Source of the DNA: Saprospiraceae bacterium UBA7328
GTDB lineage: Bacteria; Bacteroidota; Bacteroidia; Chitinophagales; Saprospiraceae
NCBI GenBank assembly: GCA_002471345.1
Contig: DKPS01000181.1
Location: 1-64,000, forward strand
Reading direction: 5' to 3'
Length of the DNA stretch: 64,000 nt
How positions within the stretch are numbered: position 1 is the first letter of the stretch; each line of letters opens with the position of its first letter. The notes under the pieces are model-generated. The model was not told where the DNA came from. It did no database searches and was given only the letters and a program-made list of their open reading frames with translations. The translations under genes were made by a program, and so were the position numbers. Of this stretch, positions 33,705 to 43,047 are shown in pieces.

Positions 33705-34223
33705 ATGCAGCTGAGAAAAGCCTCTCTAGAAGATAAAACAGAACTGAAGCAAATATGTATTTCAGGATACTCAATTTGTTTTGCTGACTATTGGAATGCA
33801 AATGGATTGGAATGGTATTTAAATGAACAGTTTGGCGACCAAAAATTAAAGACTGATTTAGCTAACAAGAATATTGATTATTATCTCATTTATGACACCA
33901 AGGACCTGATAGGGTTTGTTAAAGTCAACAGTAATCCAAATCCAACTTTTCCGACTCAAGTCACAACTGAATTAGAGAAAATGTATGTGCTTCCTGAATT
34001 TAAAGGACAAGGTATAGGAAGAAAAGTACTAACTGAAGTGATTAATATCATTCAAAAAAGAGGAAGTAGAATGTTTTTTCTTGACGTTCTAGACACAAAT
34101 AAAAGTGCAATTGAATTTTATAAAAAACTTGGGTTTAATTTTCTTCACAGTTCTCGACTAAATCTTCCATATTTTAAGGACCATTTAAGAGGAATAAATA
34201 GAATGATAATGGAGCTAGCATGA
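33705..34223 (+). CDS. GNAT family N-acetyltransferase
   Basis: 172 residues. The acetyl-CoA-binding motif A is visible: EKMYVLPEFKGQGIGRKVLTEVINI (R/Q-x-x-G-x-G/A loop), followed by motif B LDTNKSAIEFYKKLGFNFL. Transfers acetyl from acetyl-CoA to an amine; the substrate cannot be inferred. Length is normal. A second GNAT gene lies 68 bases downstream, but the two share little sequence, so they are not a recent duplication. Confidence 0.9.
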   Translation: MQLRKASLEDKTELKQICISGYSICFADYWNANGLEWYLNEQFGDQKLKTDLANKNIDYYLIYDTKDLIGFVKVNSNPNPTFPTQVTTELEKMYVLPEFKGQGIGRKVLTEVINIIQKRGSRMFFLDVLDTNKSAIEFYKKLGFNFLHSSRLNLPYFKDHLRGINRMIMELA

Positions 34224-34291
34224 AAAACTAATTGTCATTAATAGCTTAATCTAAAAATTTGTAAAACCTTTATGACATTTAAAATCCTTAA

Positions 34292-34768
34292 ATGGAATTT
34301 GTAACTACAATAGAATTATCTAAAATTTGGAAAGTTGAAATTCTATCTCTTTGGAATAATGAATATCCAATTCAGCTCAACTATAATACCTTATCAGATT
34401 TTGAATCCTTCTTGAATCCTCTGACCGATCAATCTCATATTGTAGTAGTTGATGACAACCAAAGGATTCAAGGTTGGTATTTTGATTTTATTAGAGATAA
34501 TGCAAGATGGTTTATTATAATATTAGATTCAAAAGTACATGGGCAAGGTTTAGGCACTCAGTTTTTGAACAAGGCAAAGGAAAAGAAATCACAACTGAAT
34601 GGATGGGTCATAGATCATAGTGATGATAAAAAAAGAAATGGGCAGTTTTATCAATCACCATTGAATTTCTATATGAAAAATGGGTTTAAACTATTATCAG
34701 ATAATAGGATTAAAAATGAAACAATTTCAGCTGTACATATAGAATGGAAAAAAGAAGAATTCATCTAA
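34292..34768 (+). CDS. GNAT family N-acetyltransferase, second copy
   Basis: 158 residues. Motif A is weaker but present: FIIILDSKVHGQGLGTQFLNKAKEKK, and motif B reads SPLNFYMKNGFKLLSDN. Substrate unknown. Probably a distinct acetyltransferase, not a paralog of the upstream gene. Confidence 0.82.
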   Translation: MEFVTTIELSKIWKVEILSLWNNEYPIQLNYNTLSDFESFLNPLTDQSHIVVVDDNQRIQGWYFDFIRDNARWFIIILDSKVHGQGLGTQFLNKAKEKKSQLNGWVIDHSDDKKRNGQFYQSPLNFYMKNGFKLLSDNRIKNETISAVHIEWKKEEFI

Positions 34769-35117
34769 TTCAAATAAGGATCTAAAACAACCTCATCAGA
34801 TATTTCTAAATACTTCTAAAAATCCTAGGTCATAATAATTTGAATCTTGATAAAAAATAAACCCATGAAACCTTCCACAAGTTATAGACCTGATCATAGT
34901 AGACTGATAATAAGATTAGAGCAAAAGATTTAGCATCACGTCCAAAATGAAGAAACATTTACCAATTGGTTTTGAAAGCTATTTGATATTATTCCTTCAG
35001 ATTTGAAAAATGAGCAAAGTATTGATAGAACACAATGAATATGCATGAAGAACTGTGAAAATATCGTTCCTTGTTATAGTTCATTAAAATTGAGTTACAA
35101 TTTCCCTTCTTTTCAAA
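34769..35117 (+). other. 349-base gap with no intact gene; possible decayed coding remnants
   Basis: No ORF over 30 codons that looks real. One frame (about 34940-35035) reads NEETFTNWF then a stop and KLFDIIPSDLKNEQSIDRT, which has coding-like composition interrupted by a TGA where Trp might be expected. It may be the remains of an older gene, but I cannot identify it. Confidence 0.3.
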
Positions 35118-36206
35118 ATGATAAAGAATAAGATTCACCATTCTGTGTACTCCATTTTTCTGCCCTCTGTGTTGATCATTGCTTTTTTACTATACTGGAA
35201 GGTAGATTATAGTACTGAATTGAAAAATTTAAATTTGAGCAACATTCATGAAAAACAGAGAGGTGCTCATGTCTTTAGTATAAGAGATACTTCTGATTTT
35301 CAGACTATAAGTGAATACAATTTTAATTGGATCACAGTAGTATCTTGGGGGTACCAAAATGATTTTGATAGCCCAAATGTCAGACATCACAATGGTGACA
35401 GTCTGATGATACAAAGCAGAGATTCAGCTTGGGTTAATAGAATTATGCTAATTCGAGATAAGGGATATAAAGTCTTTGTCAAACCACATATCTGGATCAG
35501 TGACCCCTCAGACGACAAATGGCGATCAGACATATTTCCATCTGATGAAGAAAACTGGGAATTATGGCAAAAAAGTTACAGAGATTTTATTATTCGATAT
35601 GCAAAAGTGGCAGAACAAGCTAATGCCGAGATGTTTTGTATAGGAACAGAATTATCTCGATTAGCAACTTCTAAGTCCCAATTTTAGCAAGATTTAATAA
35701 AAGAAGTAAAAACCGTTTATTCTGGCAAATTGACCTATGCTGCAAATTGGCACAATGAATATGAAAAAATAACTTTCTGGGATCAATTGGATTACATAGG
35801 TATTCAGGCTTATTTCCCTTTGGTCAAATTAAAGAATCCAACCACTGAACAGCTTACAAAAGGTTGGGATAAATATTTGCCCAAACTAAAATCTCTTTAT
35901 GGAAAGTACAATCGAAGAATACTGTTTACAGAAATGGGCTATAAGAGTACCGCTTCTAGTGCTATCAGACCTTGGGAATGGGCAGAAAAATCAACGGACA
36001 AAGAAGTTTCTTACTCTCCAGAAACACAAGCCAATTGCTATAAAGCATTTTTTGAATCTGTGTGGGTACAGGACTGGTTTGCTGGTGTACATATTTGGCA
36101 ATTAAGAAGTAATTACAATATCAATAGGGCAAAGAAAGATTTGGACTTTACTCCTCAAGGCAAACCTGCACAACAAGTTATTGCTGAAGGATTTAAATTG
36201 GATTAA
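35118..36206 (+). pseudogene. GH113-like glycoside hydrolase interrupted by one in-frame stop
   Basis: One continuous frame of 363 codons broken only by TAG at codon 190 (35685-35687). The upstream half has an N-terminal membrane anchor (about 12-28), GYKVFVKPHIW and the acid/base motif FCIGTEL (E178). The downstream half continues without any shift: QDLIKEVKTVYSGKLTYAANW, FWDQLDYIGIQAYFPL, and the nucleophile motif LFTEMGYKS, ending near AQQVIAEGFKL. In GH113-like relatives a Trp usually follows the Ser/Glu-Phe at this spot, so TGG to TAG is the simplest history. Either a recent pseudogene, a readthrough gene or a sequencing error. Confidence 0.8.
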
Positions 36207-36277
36207 ATAAAAACATTCCTTGCTTAAAGTTGAAGCCAAGAGTTGTTAAATACTTTTCGTCTGATCATTTCCCTTGG

Positions 36278-37627
36278 CTAATTACATCCTGCAATCTGAG
36301 CCGTAAGAACACTTCCCAATTCCAATTCAAAATCTTCATTAAAAGTTATGGAAGTACCTGCTTGATACAAAACTGAAGCATTATTAGCCACATTACAATC
36401 TATCCCAATTGTATCAGAAGCAATACTCTGATGCTGTCCTCCGGATATATCTGCAGTAAGGTTAGCATTGGTTACTTCACAATCTCCATCCAAAAGAAAT
36501 AAAGCACCATGCGTGTCAAAAGGGTCAGACCACTTTTCATCAGTATAAATATTAGATCCTGTGAGGGTGAGTAGAAAGGCTTCGAGATTGTCCTTTTCAG
36601 TTTCTGATAAGTTTAGATTCTGACTCTGTGTGCCATCGTCGCCTCCTCTTCTTAATCTCCCATCCAGATTATTATTGAAAGGTGGATTATCATAGTGATC
36701 TATCATTTGTCTGATGGTTGTAAAACTTCCATCATGCATCATTGGGCCATTAAGTGAACCATCAGGATTCACAAGGTCTCTTAGCGAAGGTGATCTTGTA
36801 TTAGTCAGATCGGTACCAGCAGGATTTCCCGCTACTGTAATGACCCCATTATTATTTCTATCATTATCCATATCAAATGTAGGTGCATTATGGCATCTAT
36901 CACATCCGGCACCTCCTGCGTTTTGATTAGCCATGAATAGATCCTTACCTGCTTCTTCTACAGCAGAAAATAATGCAAAATCAGCATCTTCGTCACCACC
37001 AGCATTTGCAAGAGCTTCATCATATTTGGAGTCAAATGAGACAATACTTCTTATAAATTGTGCCAAGGCGAATTGCATTCGTTCCTCTGTGATTGTATTT
37101 GTTCCAAATGAATTTTGAAATAAAGTAGGATAGTAAGAAATGTCATTCATTCTACTAATCAGAGAATCCAGGTCTGGTTGTCCATTGGTCCCACTAAATC
37201 CCATTTCAGCAAAATCTTGAATTGGTCGAGTAGTTTGATCTTCTAGGGTAGCAGCTCTTGCATCCCAAAAGAAATTTTCCTCCCTACCAAATCTAGCATT
37301 AACTAATCTCATACTATGCCTGCCTGTAAATCCCCCATTAAAACCTTTACTTACAGTAGCTGTATCACTAAAAGCAAACTGTTGCTGATGGCAAGAGGCA
37401 CATGCTACCGTACTATTCAAAGAAAGTTTTTTGTCATAAAACAACACCCTACCCAAAGTGGCTCCAATGTCCGTCATGTCATTGTTATTTGGAGTGTTAT
37501 CACGGTTATTGGGTACATATGATGGAATCGTCTGACCATCATAATCAAATAGGCTAGTTAGATCTATGGAGGCAGAAAGAAGTATGACCGCACATATTGG
37601 TAAAAAAGTGAGTAGTCGATTTTTCAT
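36278..37627 (-). CDS. Di-heme cytochrome c peroxidase/MauG-type protein with C-terminal coathanger-like domain
   Basis: 449 residues, signal peptide about 1-22. Two haem-binding sites: CASCHQQQFAFSD (about residue 76) and CDRCHNAPTFD (about residue 239), in the usual order for the bacterial peroxidase family. The C-terminal 70 residues (about 380-449) contain HQSIASDTIG and LYQAGTSITFNEDFELELGSVLTAQI, which resemble the 3-coathanger stack module of secreted Bacteroidota proteins. The protein would reduce peroxide or oxidise a partner in the periplasm or at the cell surface. Not part of an obvious operon. Confidence 0.88.
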   Translation of the reverse strand: MKNRLLTFLPICAVILLSASIDLTSLFDYDGQTIPSYVPNNRDNTPNNNDMTDIGATLGRVLFYDKKLSLNSTVACASCHQQQFAFSDTATVSKGFNGGFTGRHSMRLVNARFGREENFFWDARAATLEDQTTRPIQDFAEMGFSGTNGQPDLDSLISRMNDISYYPTLFQNSFGTNTITEERMQFALAQFIRSIVSFDSKYDEALANAGGDEDADFALFSAVEEAGKDLFMANQNAGGAGCDRCHNAPTFDMDNDRNNNGVITVAGNPAGTDLTNTRSPSLRDLVNPDGSLNGPMMHDGSFTTIRQMIDHYDNPPFNNNLDGRLRRGGDDGTQSQNLNLSETEKDNLEAFLLTLTGSNIYTDEKWSDPFDTHGALFLLDGDCEVTNANLTADISGGQHQSIASDTIGIDCNVANNASVLYQAGTSITFNEDFELELGSVLTAQIAGCN

Positions 37628-37816
37628 TTATTATCATTAGAGAAATATTGGAAATGGCCAGCTTCTAGTGGTGAAAATGTTTAGATATATCTGTTAAAGA
37701 ACAAAAACCGATTATTGTACTGTTAATTTTTGGATTTTATTTCTATGCCAATCAGGATTGACCGATCTTGAATAAAATTTACACCATTTAGCACAATATT
37801 TGACACTAATAAAATA

Positions 37817-38734
37817 ATGAACAGGTACAATTTTTTCGCATTTCTTTCAGGTTGTATTTTTTGCTTTTTTGTATTTGTTGCTTTTGCAGAAACAATTGAT
37901 AGCACGAGCAATCCTCTTAAAATCTTCAATCTCCCACAGATTGTAAAAGCAGCTGATGTCAATTCTAAAGTTTTTGTGTTTGCGGGTGAGCAGATTCCAC
38001 TTACTATGGATGCTAAAGAGAGGTTAGACAGAGAACTATCTGTTAATTCATATTATCACTCTGCAATGATTCAATATCTCAAATTATCTAATAGATATTT
38101 TCCTGTTATTGAAAAGATACTTTTGGAAAATGGGGTTCCTGATGACTTTAAGTATTTAGCCGTTGCAGAAAGTGGTTTGAGACATGTCACTTCATCTGCA
38201 AATGCCAAAGGGTTTTGGCAATTCAGAAAGCTGGCAGCAAAAGAAATGAATCTAGAAGTAAATGATGAAGTAGATGAACGATATCATATTGAAAGGTCAA
38301 CAAGGGCTGCATGTCATTATCTTCTTCAACTTAAGAGAAGGTTTGGCACCTGGGTAGATGCAGCAGCAGCTTATAATGTAGGTCCTACTAACTATAGAAA
38401 TGATCTAAGAGATCAAAAAGAGAACACTTATTACGACATGAATCTTCCTGAGGAAACTATGCGATATATCTTCAGATTAGTGGCAATAAAAGAAATCATG
38501 TCACAACCAGACCGATTTGGTTTTTATATAGATCAGATGGAAAGATATCCACCACTCGATAATTATCGTGAAGTTCTAGTAGATCAATCTATAGAAAATT
38601 GGGGAGATTTTGCCCATGAGAATGGTGTCACCTATAGACAACTAAAAATATACAACCCATGGCTTAGAGATAATCACCTTACTGTAATTAAGAATAAATA
38701 TCAGATCAAGATTCCGAATGATGTAGGGAAATAA
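37817..38734 (+). CDS. Lytic transglycosylase (SLT domain, MltD-like)
   Basis: 305 residues with an N-terminal signal (FFAFLSGCIFCFFVFVAFAE). The SLT domain includes the catalytic Glu in YLAVAESGLRHVTSSANAKGFWQFR, then RSTRAACHYLLQLKRRFGTWVDAAAAYNVGP. The C-terminal 45 residues (GVTYRQLKIYNPWLRDNHLTVI) resemble a LysM-like peptidoglycan-binding repeat. Cleaves peptidoglycan glycan strands with formation of 1,6-anhydro ends; periplasmic. It converges with the PfkB gene, 4 bases apart. Confidence 0.92.
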   Translation: MNRYNFFAFLSGCIFCFFVFVAFAETIDSTSNPLKIFNLPQIVKAADVNSKVFVFAGEQIPLTMDAKERLDRELSVNSYYHSAMIQYLKLSNRYFPVIEKILLENGVPDDFKYLAVAESGLRHVTSSANAKGFWQFRKLAAKEMNLEVNDEVDERYHIERSTRAACHYLLQLKRRFGTWVDAAAAYNVGPTNYRNDLRDQKENTYYDMNLPEETMRYIFRLVAIKEIMSQPDRFGFYIDQMERYPPLDNYREVLVDQSIENWGDFAHENGVTYRQLKIYNPWLRDNHLTVIKNKYQIKIPNDVGK

Positions 38735-38738
38735 TGCT

Positions 38739-39653
38739 TTAAAGTTCGAAACGAGTGAGGTTGTAAAATCTTCTCAATCTATCATCAATATTCTTTTGGT
38801 CCAGTTTTTTAATATTCCAATTACTAAAATCTTCTACACAGAACGAAGCCATGGCCGATCCGTGTACAATTCCTCTTTTCATATTTTCAAAAGAGGAGTC
38901 ACCAGTACTTGCCATGTACCCAATAAAACCTCCAGCAAAACAATCTCCTGCTCCAGTAGGATCTTTCACTTGATGTAAAGGAAGAGCTGGTGCAAAAAAT
39001 ACATCATCACCGTGGAATAGAAGTGCACCATGTTCACCCTTCTTTATAATAAGGTACTTCGGGCCCATTTTTTGAATAACTTCAGCAGCTTTTATAAGTG
39101 CATATTCCCCAGAAAGCTGTCTTGCTTCTTCATCATTTATAGTAAGCACATCCACACGCTTTAAAACTTCTTTGAGGCGATCCAATGCCACATCCATCCA
39201 AAAATTCATAGTGTCTAGCATGACCAATTTGGGCTTTACACTCAATTGATCTAATACACTGATTTGAATATCAGGTGTGAGGTTACCTAACATAATGTAT
39301 TCGCTGTCTTTATATCCATTAGGAATTTTTGGATCAAAATCTGCTAGTACATTTAAATCAGTTACAAGAGTGTCTCTTCCATTCATGTCATCATGATACT
39401 TCCCGGCCCAAAAGAAAGATTTACCGTCTTTTACCACTTCCACTCCATCCAGATCCATACCTCTATTCTTCATATCTGATAATTCCTTATCTTGATAATC
39501 ATCACCTATAATGGATACAATTTTGATGTCATTCACAAAATAGCTAGCTGCATAGCCTATGTATTGACCAGATCCGCCTATCACCATTTCTTCTTTACCA
39601 AATGGAGTCTCTATTGTATCATATGCAACTGTACCTACTACTAATAAACTCAT
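38739..39653 (-). CDS. PfkB family carbohydrate/nucleoside kinase
   Basis: 304 residues. N-terminal GTVAYDTIETPFGKEEMVIGGSGQYIGYAAS is the PfkB substrate-side motif; the C-terminal signature DPTGAGDCFAGGFIGYMAS carries the catalytic Asp and anion hole. Phosphorylates a sugar or nucleoside with ATP; the substrate cannot be fixed. A -7-like TACATTTG box (39680-39673) lies just upstream of the start. Single-gene transcript by appearance. Confidence 0.9.
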   Translation of the reverse strand: MSLLVVGTVAYDTIETPFGKEEMVIGGSGQYIGYAASYFVNDIKIVSIIGDDYQDKELSDMKNRGMDLDGVEVVKDGKSFFWAGKYHDDMNGRDTLVTDLNVLADFDPKIPNGYKDSEYIMLGNLTPDIQISVLDQLSVKPKLVMLDTMNFWMDVALDRLKEVLKRVDVLTINDEEARQLSGEYALIKAAEVIQKMGPKYLIIKKGEHGALLFHGDDVFFAPALPLHQVKDPTGAGDCFAGGFIGYMASTGDSSFENMKRGIVHGSAMASFCVEDFSNWNIKKLDQKNIDDRLRRFYNLTRFEL

Positions 39654-39731
39654 ATCTCATTTTGTTAGGTTGCAAATGTAGCCTTTTGATAAATTTTAGA
39701 TTAATTTGCGGACGGAGATAAATAAAATAAG

Positions 39732-39926
39732 ATGACTTTTAATTTTCTATTTTCATTTGCAGGCCCAGAAATGATCATTATTGCACTGATTGTTTTACTT
39801 CTATTTGGTGGTAAAAAAGTGCCAGAATTAATGAAAGGTTTAGGTAAGGGTATTAGAGAGTTTAACTCGGCAAAAAACACCATTGAAACCGAAATCAAAG
39901 AAAGCGTCAAAGACGTAGAAAAGTAA
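39732..39926 (+). CDS. tatA: Sec-independent protein translocase TatA/E
   Basis: 64 residues. One hydrophobic segment (about 8-24, [17 protein letters not shown]), then the hinge [19 protein letters not shown] and an amphipathic helix, the TatA pattern. It forms the membrane pore component of the twin-arginine export pathway. tatC is not in the window. Followed 18 bases later by the lysoplasmalogenase-like gene. Confidence 0.93.
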   Translation: MTFNFLFSFAGPEMIIIALIVLLLFGGKKVPELMKGLGKGIREFNSAKNTIETEIKESVKDVEK

Positions 39927-39944
39927 CTGTTAAGCAATAGCGGC

Positions 39945-40625
39945 GTGAAGCCTAGCCATAACTTACCTAGATTTTTACCATTCACTATTCTCTTTATAAC
40001 ATTGGGACTAGTAGATCTTTTTGCGGTTTCTTATTATCCATCATTCCGATGGATAAGTAAACCCCTAATCATGATCAGCTTGATAAGCTACTATTTTTTT
40101 AGTACTAGAGATCGTTCTCTTTTTAACGTGGTTTTTTTCGCTGGATTGATTGCCGCTCTGCTAGGTGATGTGTTTCTTCTTTTAAATGGAGAAAAATATT
40201 TTTTGTTGGGTCTTGGCAGCTTTCTCATAATGCAAGTGATATATATCTTCACTTTTATAAAAGGATCGTATCATAGATCTACTTCAAAAGGATTAATAGC
40301 TTTAGTCTTTCTTGTGACCTTAATTTATTTTTTGAAATTACTCTGGCCACATCTCGATGCAATGGCAATTCCAGTATCCATATATTCTTTGATCATTGTA
40401 GTCATGGCAATTAGTGCCTTGATGAGAAATAAAAATCTTACTGGTTACAATTGGGTATTAGGTGGTGCCATTCTTTTCATGATATCAGATGGGTTCATTG
40501 CATGGAATAAATTTATGACTCCTGTAGCTCTAGGAGGTATAATAGTAATGAGCACATATATACTTGCTCAGTATTTTATTTTGATGGGTATGTTGAAAGG
40601 AGTTTACAGTACTAGATCTGAATAA
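39945..40625 (+). CDS. YhhN-family membrane protein, lysoplasmalogenase-like
   Basis: 226 residues, eight hydrophobic segments, no signal peptide. Family motifs include FFAGLIAALLGDVFLLLN, GLGSFLIMQVIYIFTFI and GGAILFMISDGFIAWNKF. In some organisms YhhN members hydrolyse the vinyl-ether bond of lysoplasmalogens; here the activity is inferred from family. The start is a GTG at 39945. The last 22 bases overlap the 3' end of the convergent GHMP kinase gene. Confidence 0.82.
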   Translation: MKPSHNLPRFLPFTILFITLGLVDLFAVSYYPSFRWISKPLIMISLISYYFFSTRDRSLFNVVFFAGLIAALLGDVFLLLNGEKYFLLGLGSFLIMQVIYIFTFIKGSYHRSTSKGLIALVFLVTLIYFLKLLWPHLDAMAIPVSIYSLIIVVMAISALMRNKNLTGYNWVLGGAILFMISDGFIAWNKFMTPVALGGIIVMSTYILAQYFILMGMLKGVYSTRSE

Positions 40626-41464
40626 GGCATAACGGTCTTGAGTCCTTTTTCTTCAAAATACTTCTTCACCTTCGATTCAGGCTCATTTGCGACTACAAGC
40701 ATAAAATCTCCTCCCCATGCTCCCAAAGACTTTATCGTTCCATTGAAATCACTGAAATTCTCTTTTTGTACAGAAGGCACCCCAATGGCATCTGAAATTA
40801 AAGATTCATGCTCTTCTAGTAATTTTTCGAAATTGGATTTGTCTTTACACTCTATTATTTGGTCCGAAATCTGACTAATTGTTCTTACCAGTTTATCCGA
40901 CTTCTGTACTGCTTTGCGATAGTAATTAATTGCAGCCTCTGTGTTTTGCTTTTTTCCTCTGTGAACGAGAAAAAGACATTTTTCAAATGGAAATTTTAGA
41001 TCCATTTCGGAATAACTGATTTCGTCATCAGTTTTGGTATAAGTAATCGGACTATCTACAAATGCACAGGCCACATCAAATGCACTACCATTCGAAATTT
41101 CGTAATAAAGCAAAAAAGGGTTTACATCTGCCCATTCTGACACAGCATATATAAGGCTACTACTTGAGCCTAATCCCCATATTCTTGGGAACTCTAAAAA
41201 AGTATTAACTCTGAAACCATTCCAATTATTCAGAAATTCAGAATTCAATCTTACTGCTCCTCTTAATAATTTGTGCAAAAAGAATGAAACATCATCATCG
41301 GATGTTCTTATAGGCTTGAAATCGTAAAGGGAAATTTGGGTCTCAAACCACAAGTCACCGTTTTCATCAAAACTTTCCCAGACCAAATCTGATCCTCTCA
41401 ATGGTTTAACATGAAGGGACTGTCCTTTTTTACAGGGTAGTGCTATAGCTTTCGCACCGTCCAT
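40604..41464 (-). CDS. GHMP kinase (GYDIA-type), start uncertain
   Basis: 286 residues from the first in-frame ATG. The GHMP ATP motif WGLGSSSSLIYAVSEW (about residue 94) and the GSAFDVACA motif (relative of GYDIA) are present. But the conserved N-terminal strand GRGKLLLTAEYAVMDGA lies upstream of that ATG, in frame, at 41465-41500. The frame stays open to a stop at 41537-41539, with no ATG, GTG or TTG; only GTT or ATC could start the full protein. A -7-like box at 41546-41553 predicts a transcript beginning about there. Probable role in isoprenoid or mevalonate metabolism, by neighbourhood. Confidence 0.75.
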   Translation of the reverse strand: MDGAKAIALPCKKGQSLHVKPLRGSDLVWESFDENGDLWFETQISLYDFKPIRTSDDDVSFFLHKLLRGAVRLNSEFLNNWNGFRVNTFLEFPRIWGLGSSSSLIYAVSEWADVNPFLLYYEISNGSAFDVACAFVDSPITYTKTDDEISYSEMDLKFPFEKCLFLVHRGKKQNTEAAINYYRKAVQKSDKLVRTISQISDQIIECKDKSNFEKLLEEHESLISDAIGVPSVQKENFSDFNGTIKSLGAWGGDFMLVVANEPESKVKKYFEEKGLKTVMPYSDLVL

Positions 41465-41545
41465 GACAGCGTATTCTGCGGTGAGCAGAAGTTTTCCCCG
41501 GCCATAATATTTTTTAACAGCGATGACTTTTGATAATTAGCTTCA

Positions 41546-41553
41546 CAAAAGTA
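41546..41553 (-). promoter_or_regulatory. Possible -7 box for the GHMP kinase gene
   Basis: Minus-strand TACTTTTG fits TAnnTTTG; no clear -33 TTG at the expected spacing. It puts the transcript start near 41539, almost at the first in-frame codons of the kinase. The gap from 41465 to 41703 otherwise holds only the kinase N-terminal frame. Confidence 0.4.
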
Positions 41554-41703
41554 GAAAATTATATAAGTATTTCTTTAAAGTTTAAATGCTTTTGAATCAA
41601 GCATTCATAATTAACATAAATATTTAATATGCAAATTAGGAGGCATGGCTACAACAGGACAATTGACTATCAAAATAAGTTAATATAGATAGCGAATGGG
41701 CGA

Positions 41704-43047
41704 TCAGTTTCTCAACCCAATCTTTCTAAGATGATTTAAATATTCTCTTACATTCGAGAATGAAACTAATTTATGTGCAAAATGCTCCATGGCAGCAGCA
41801 AATTCTTTTTCTGTAGCTTGAAGTTGATTCAAAATATTTGAAAGGTGCATTCTCATATGACCCTGTTGAATGCCTGTAGTAACTAATGATTTCAGAGCAG
41901 CAAAGTTTTGCATCAATCCTACTGATGCCACTATTTCCATAAGCTTTGTTGCATTTGGGTTTTGCAGAATTTTAAGAGAAAGTTTTGCCAAAGGGTGTAG
42001 ATTAGTTAGTCCTCCTATAGTACCAAGAGCTAATGGTAAATCCATAAAGAACTTGAATTGTCCATTATCCATTGTACATGAAGATAATCCTCGATACTGT
42101 CCATCAGAGACTGCATATGTATGTCCACATGCTTCTACGGCTCTAAAATCATTTCCAGTGGCAAGAACCACTGCGTCCACTCCATTAAAGATTCCTTTAT
42201 TGTGAGTTGTAGCTCTATAGGGGTCCAACTTGGCAATCAATACTGCTCTATAAAATTTTTGAGCGAAAATCTCAGCAGAAATACTATTTGAAAACTTTCC
42301 TAAATCTTGTATAGGACAACCGACTTCGACTCTAACTATACACTCTGGAGTATAATTAGAAAGAATGCAAAGAACAATATCAATTTCTTTTTCCTTGCCA
42401 AGAAAGTTCGGAGCATTTTGAATAAAGAATTTCCACTTTGCAGCAATTTTTTCTAAAACTGTATTGATAAAATTAGCGCCCATTGAATCACAGGTCTCAA
42501 ATTTCATTTCAATTTTATAATAACCACTTTTCTCCTCTGTCATGTCAATTAGATTCATTGACAAAATCCCCCCACCTCGAGATTTCATTTTAGCCGTGAA
42601 GTCCTCACAATCACTTTCTAATTCTTCCTTTTTGACTTCAAAAAATAGTAAGATTTTCTCTTTTGGTCCATTCCAAAAGAAATGTACATGTCCTAATTTT
42701 ATAGTACTTAGTACTTCAGCTTTTATGCCTCCTCTCGTCTTCCAAAATTTAGCAGCATTACTTGCTGCAGCGACAACTGATGATTCTTCAATCACCATCG
42801 GAACTACATACTCCTCATTATTTATAATGAAGTGAGGTGCTACTCCAAACGGCATGGGGAAATTAGCTAACGTGTTTTCGCTAAATCCATCCAATATTTT
42901 TTGTACATCAGTATTAATATGTTGGTATGAGCTAAGAAATTTATTCAAATCAGTATCATCTGATAGCCCATGCTCTTGTACCCAAGCTGTCTTTTGTTGT
43001 TTATTTAGTTTTGAAAATCCTCCTGCTTTGTCTTTTCCTTTATTCAC
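41704..43047 (-). CDS. Hydroxymethylglutaryl-CoA reductase, class II type
   Basis: 447 residues. Class II motifs: ENTLANFPMPFGVAPHFIINN near residue 57, IEESSVVAAASNAAKFW with the catalytic Glu, and TTHNKGIFNGVDAVVLATGNDFRAVEACGH with the NDFRA signature. It converts HMG-CoA to mevalonate, or the reverse. In Bacteroidota it serves isoprenoid synthesis by the mevalonate route. Its ATG overlaps the stop of the upstream IPP isomerase gene by four bases, so the two are translationally coupled. Confidence 0.93.
   Translation of the reverse strand: MNKGKDKAGGFSKLNKQQKTAWVQEHGLSDDTDLNKFLSSYQHINTDVQKILDGFSENTLANFPMPFGVAPHFIINNEEYVVPMVIEESSVVAAASNAAKFWKTRGGIKAEVLSTIKLGHVHFFWNGPKEKILLFFEVKKEELESDCEDFTAKMKSRGGGILSMNLIDMTEEKSGYYKIEMKFETCDSMGANFINTVLEKIAAKWKFFIQNAPNFLGKEKEIDIVLCILSNYTPECIVRVEVGCPIQDLGKFSNSISAEIFAQKFYRAVLIAKLDPYRATTHNKGIFNGVDAVVLATGNDFRAVEACGHTYAVSDGQYRGLSSCTMDNGQFKFFMDLPLALGTIGGLTNLHPLAKLSLKILQNPNATKLMEIVASVGLMQNFAALKSLVTTGIQQGHMRMHLSNILNQLQATEKEFAAAMEHFAHKLVSFSNVREYLNHLRKIGLRN

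Noticed and set aside
41400..41520. ATG at 41503-41505 as start of the GHMP kinase
   Set aside because: It is in another frame and meets a stop within about 20 codons.
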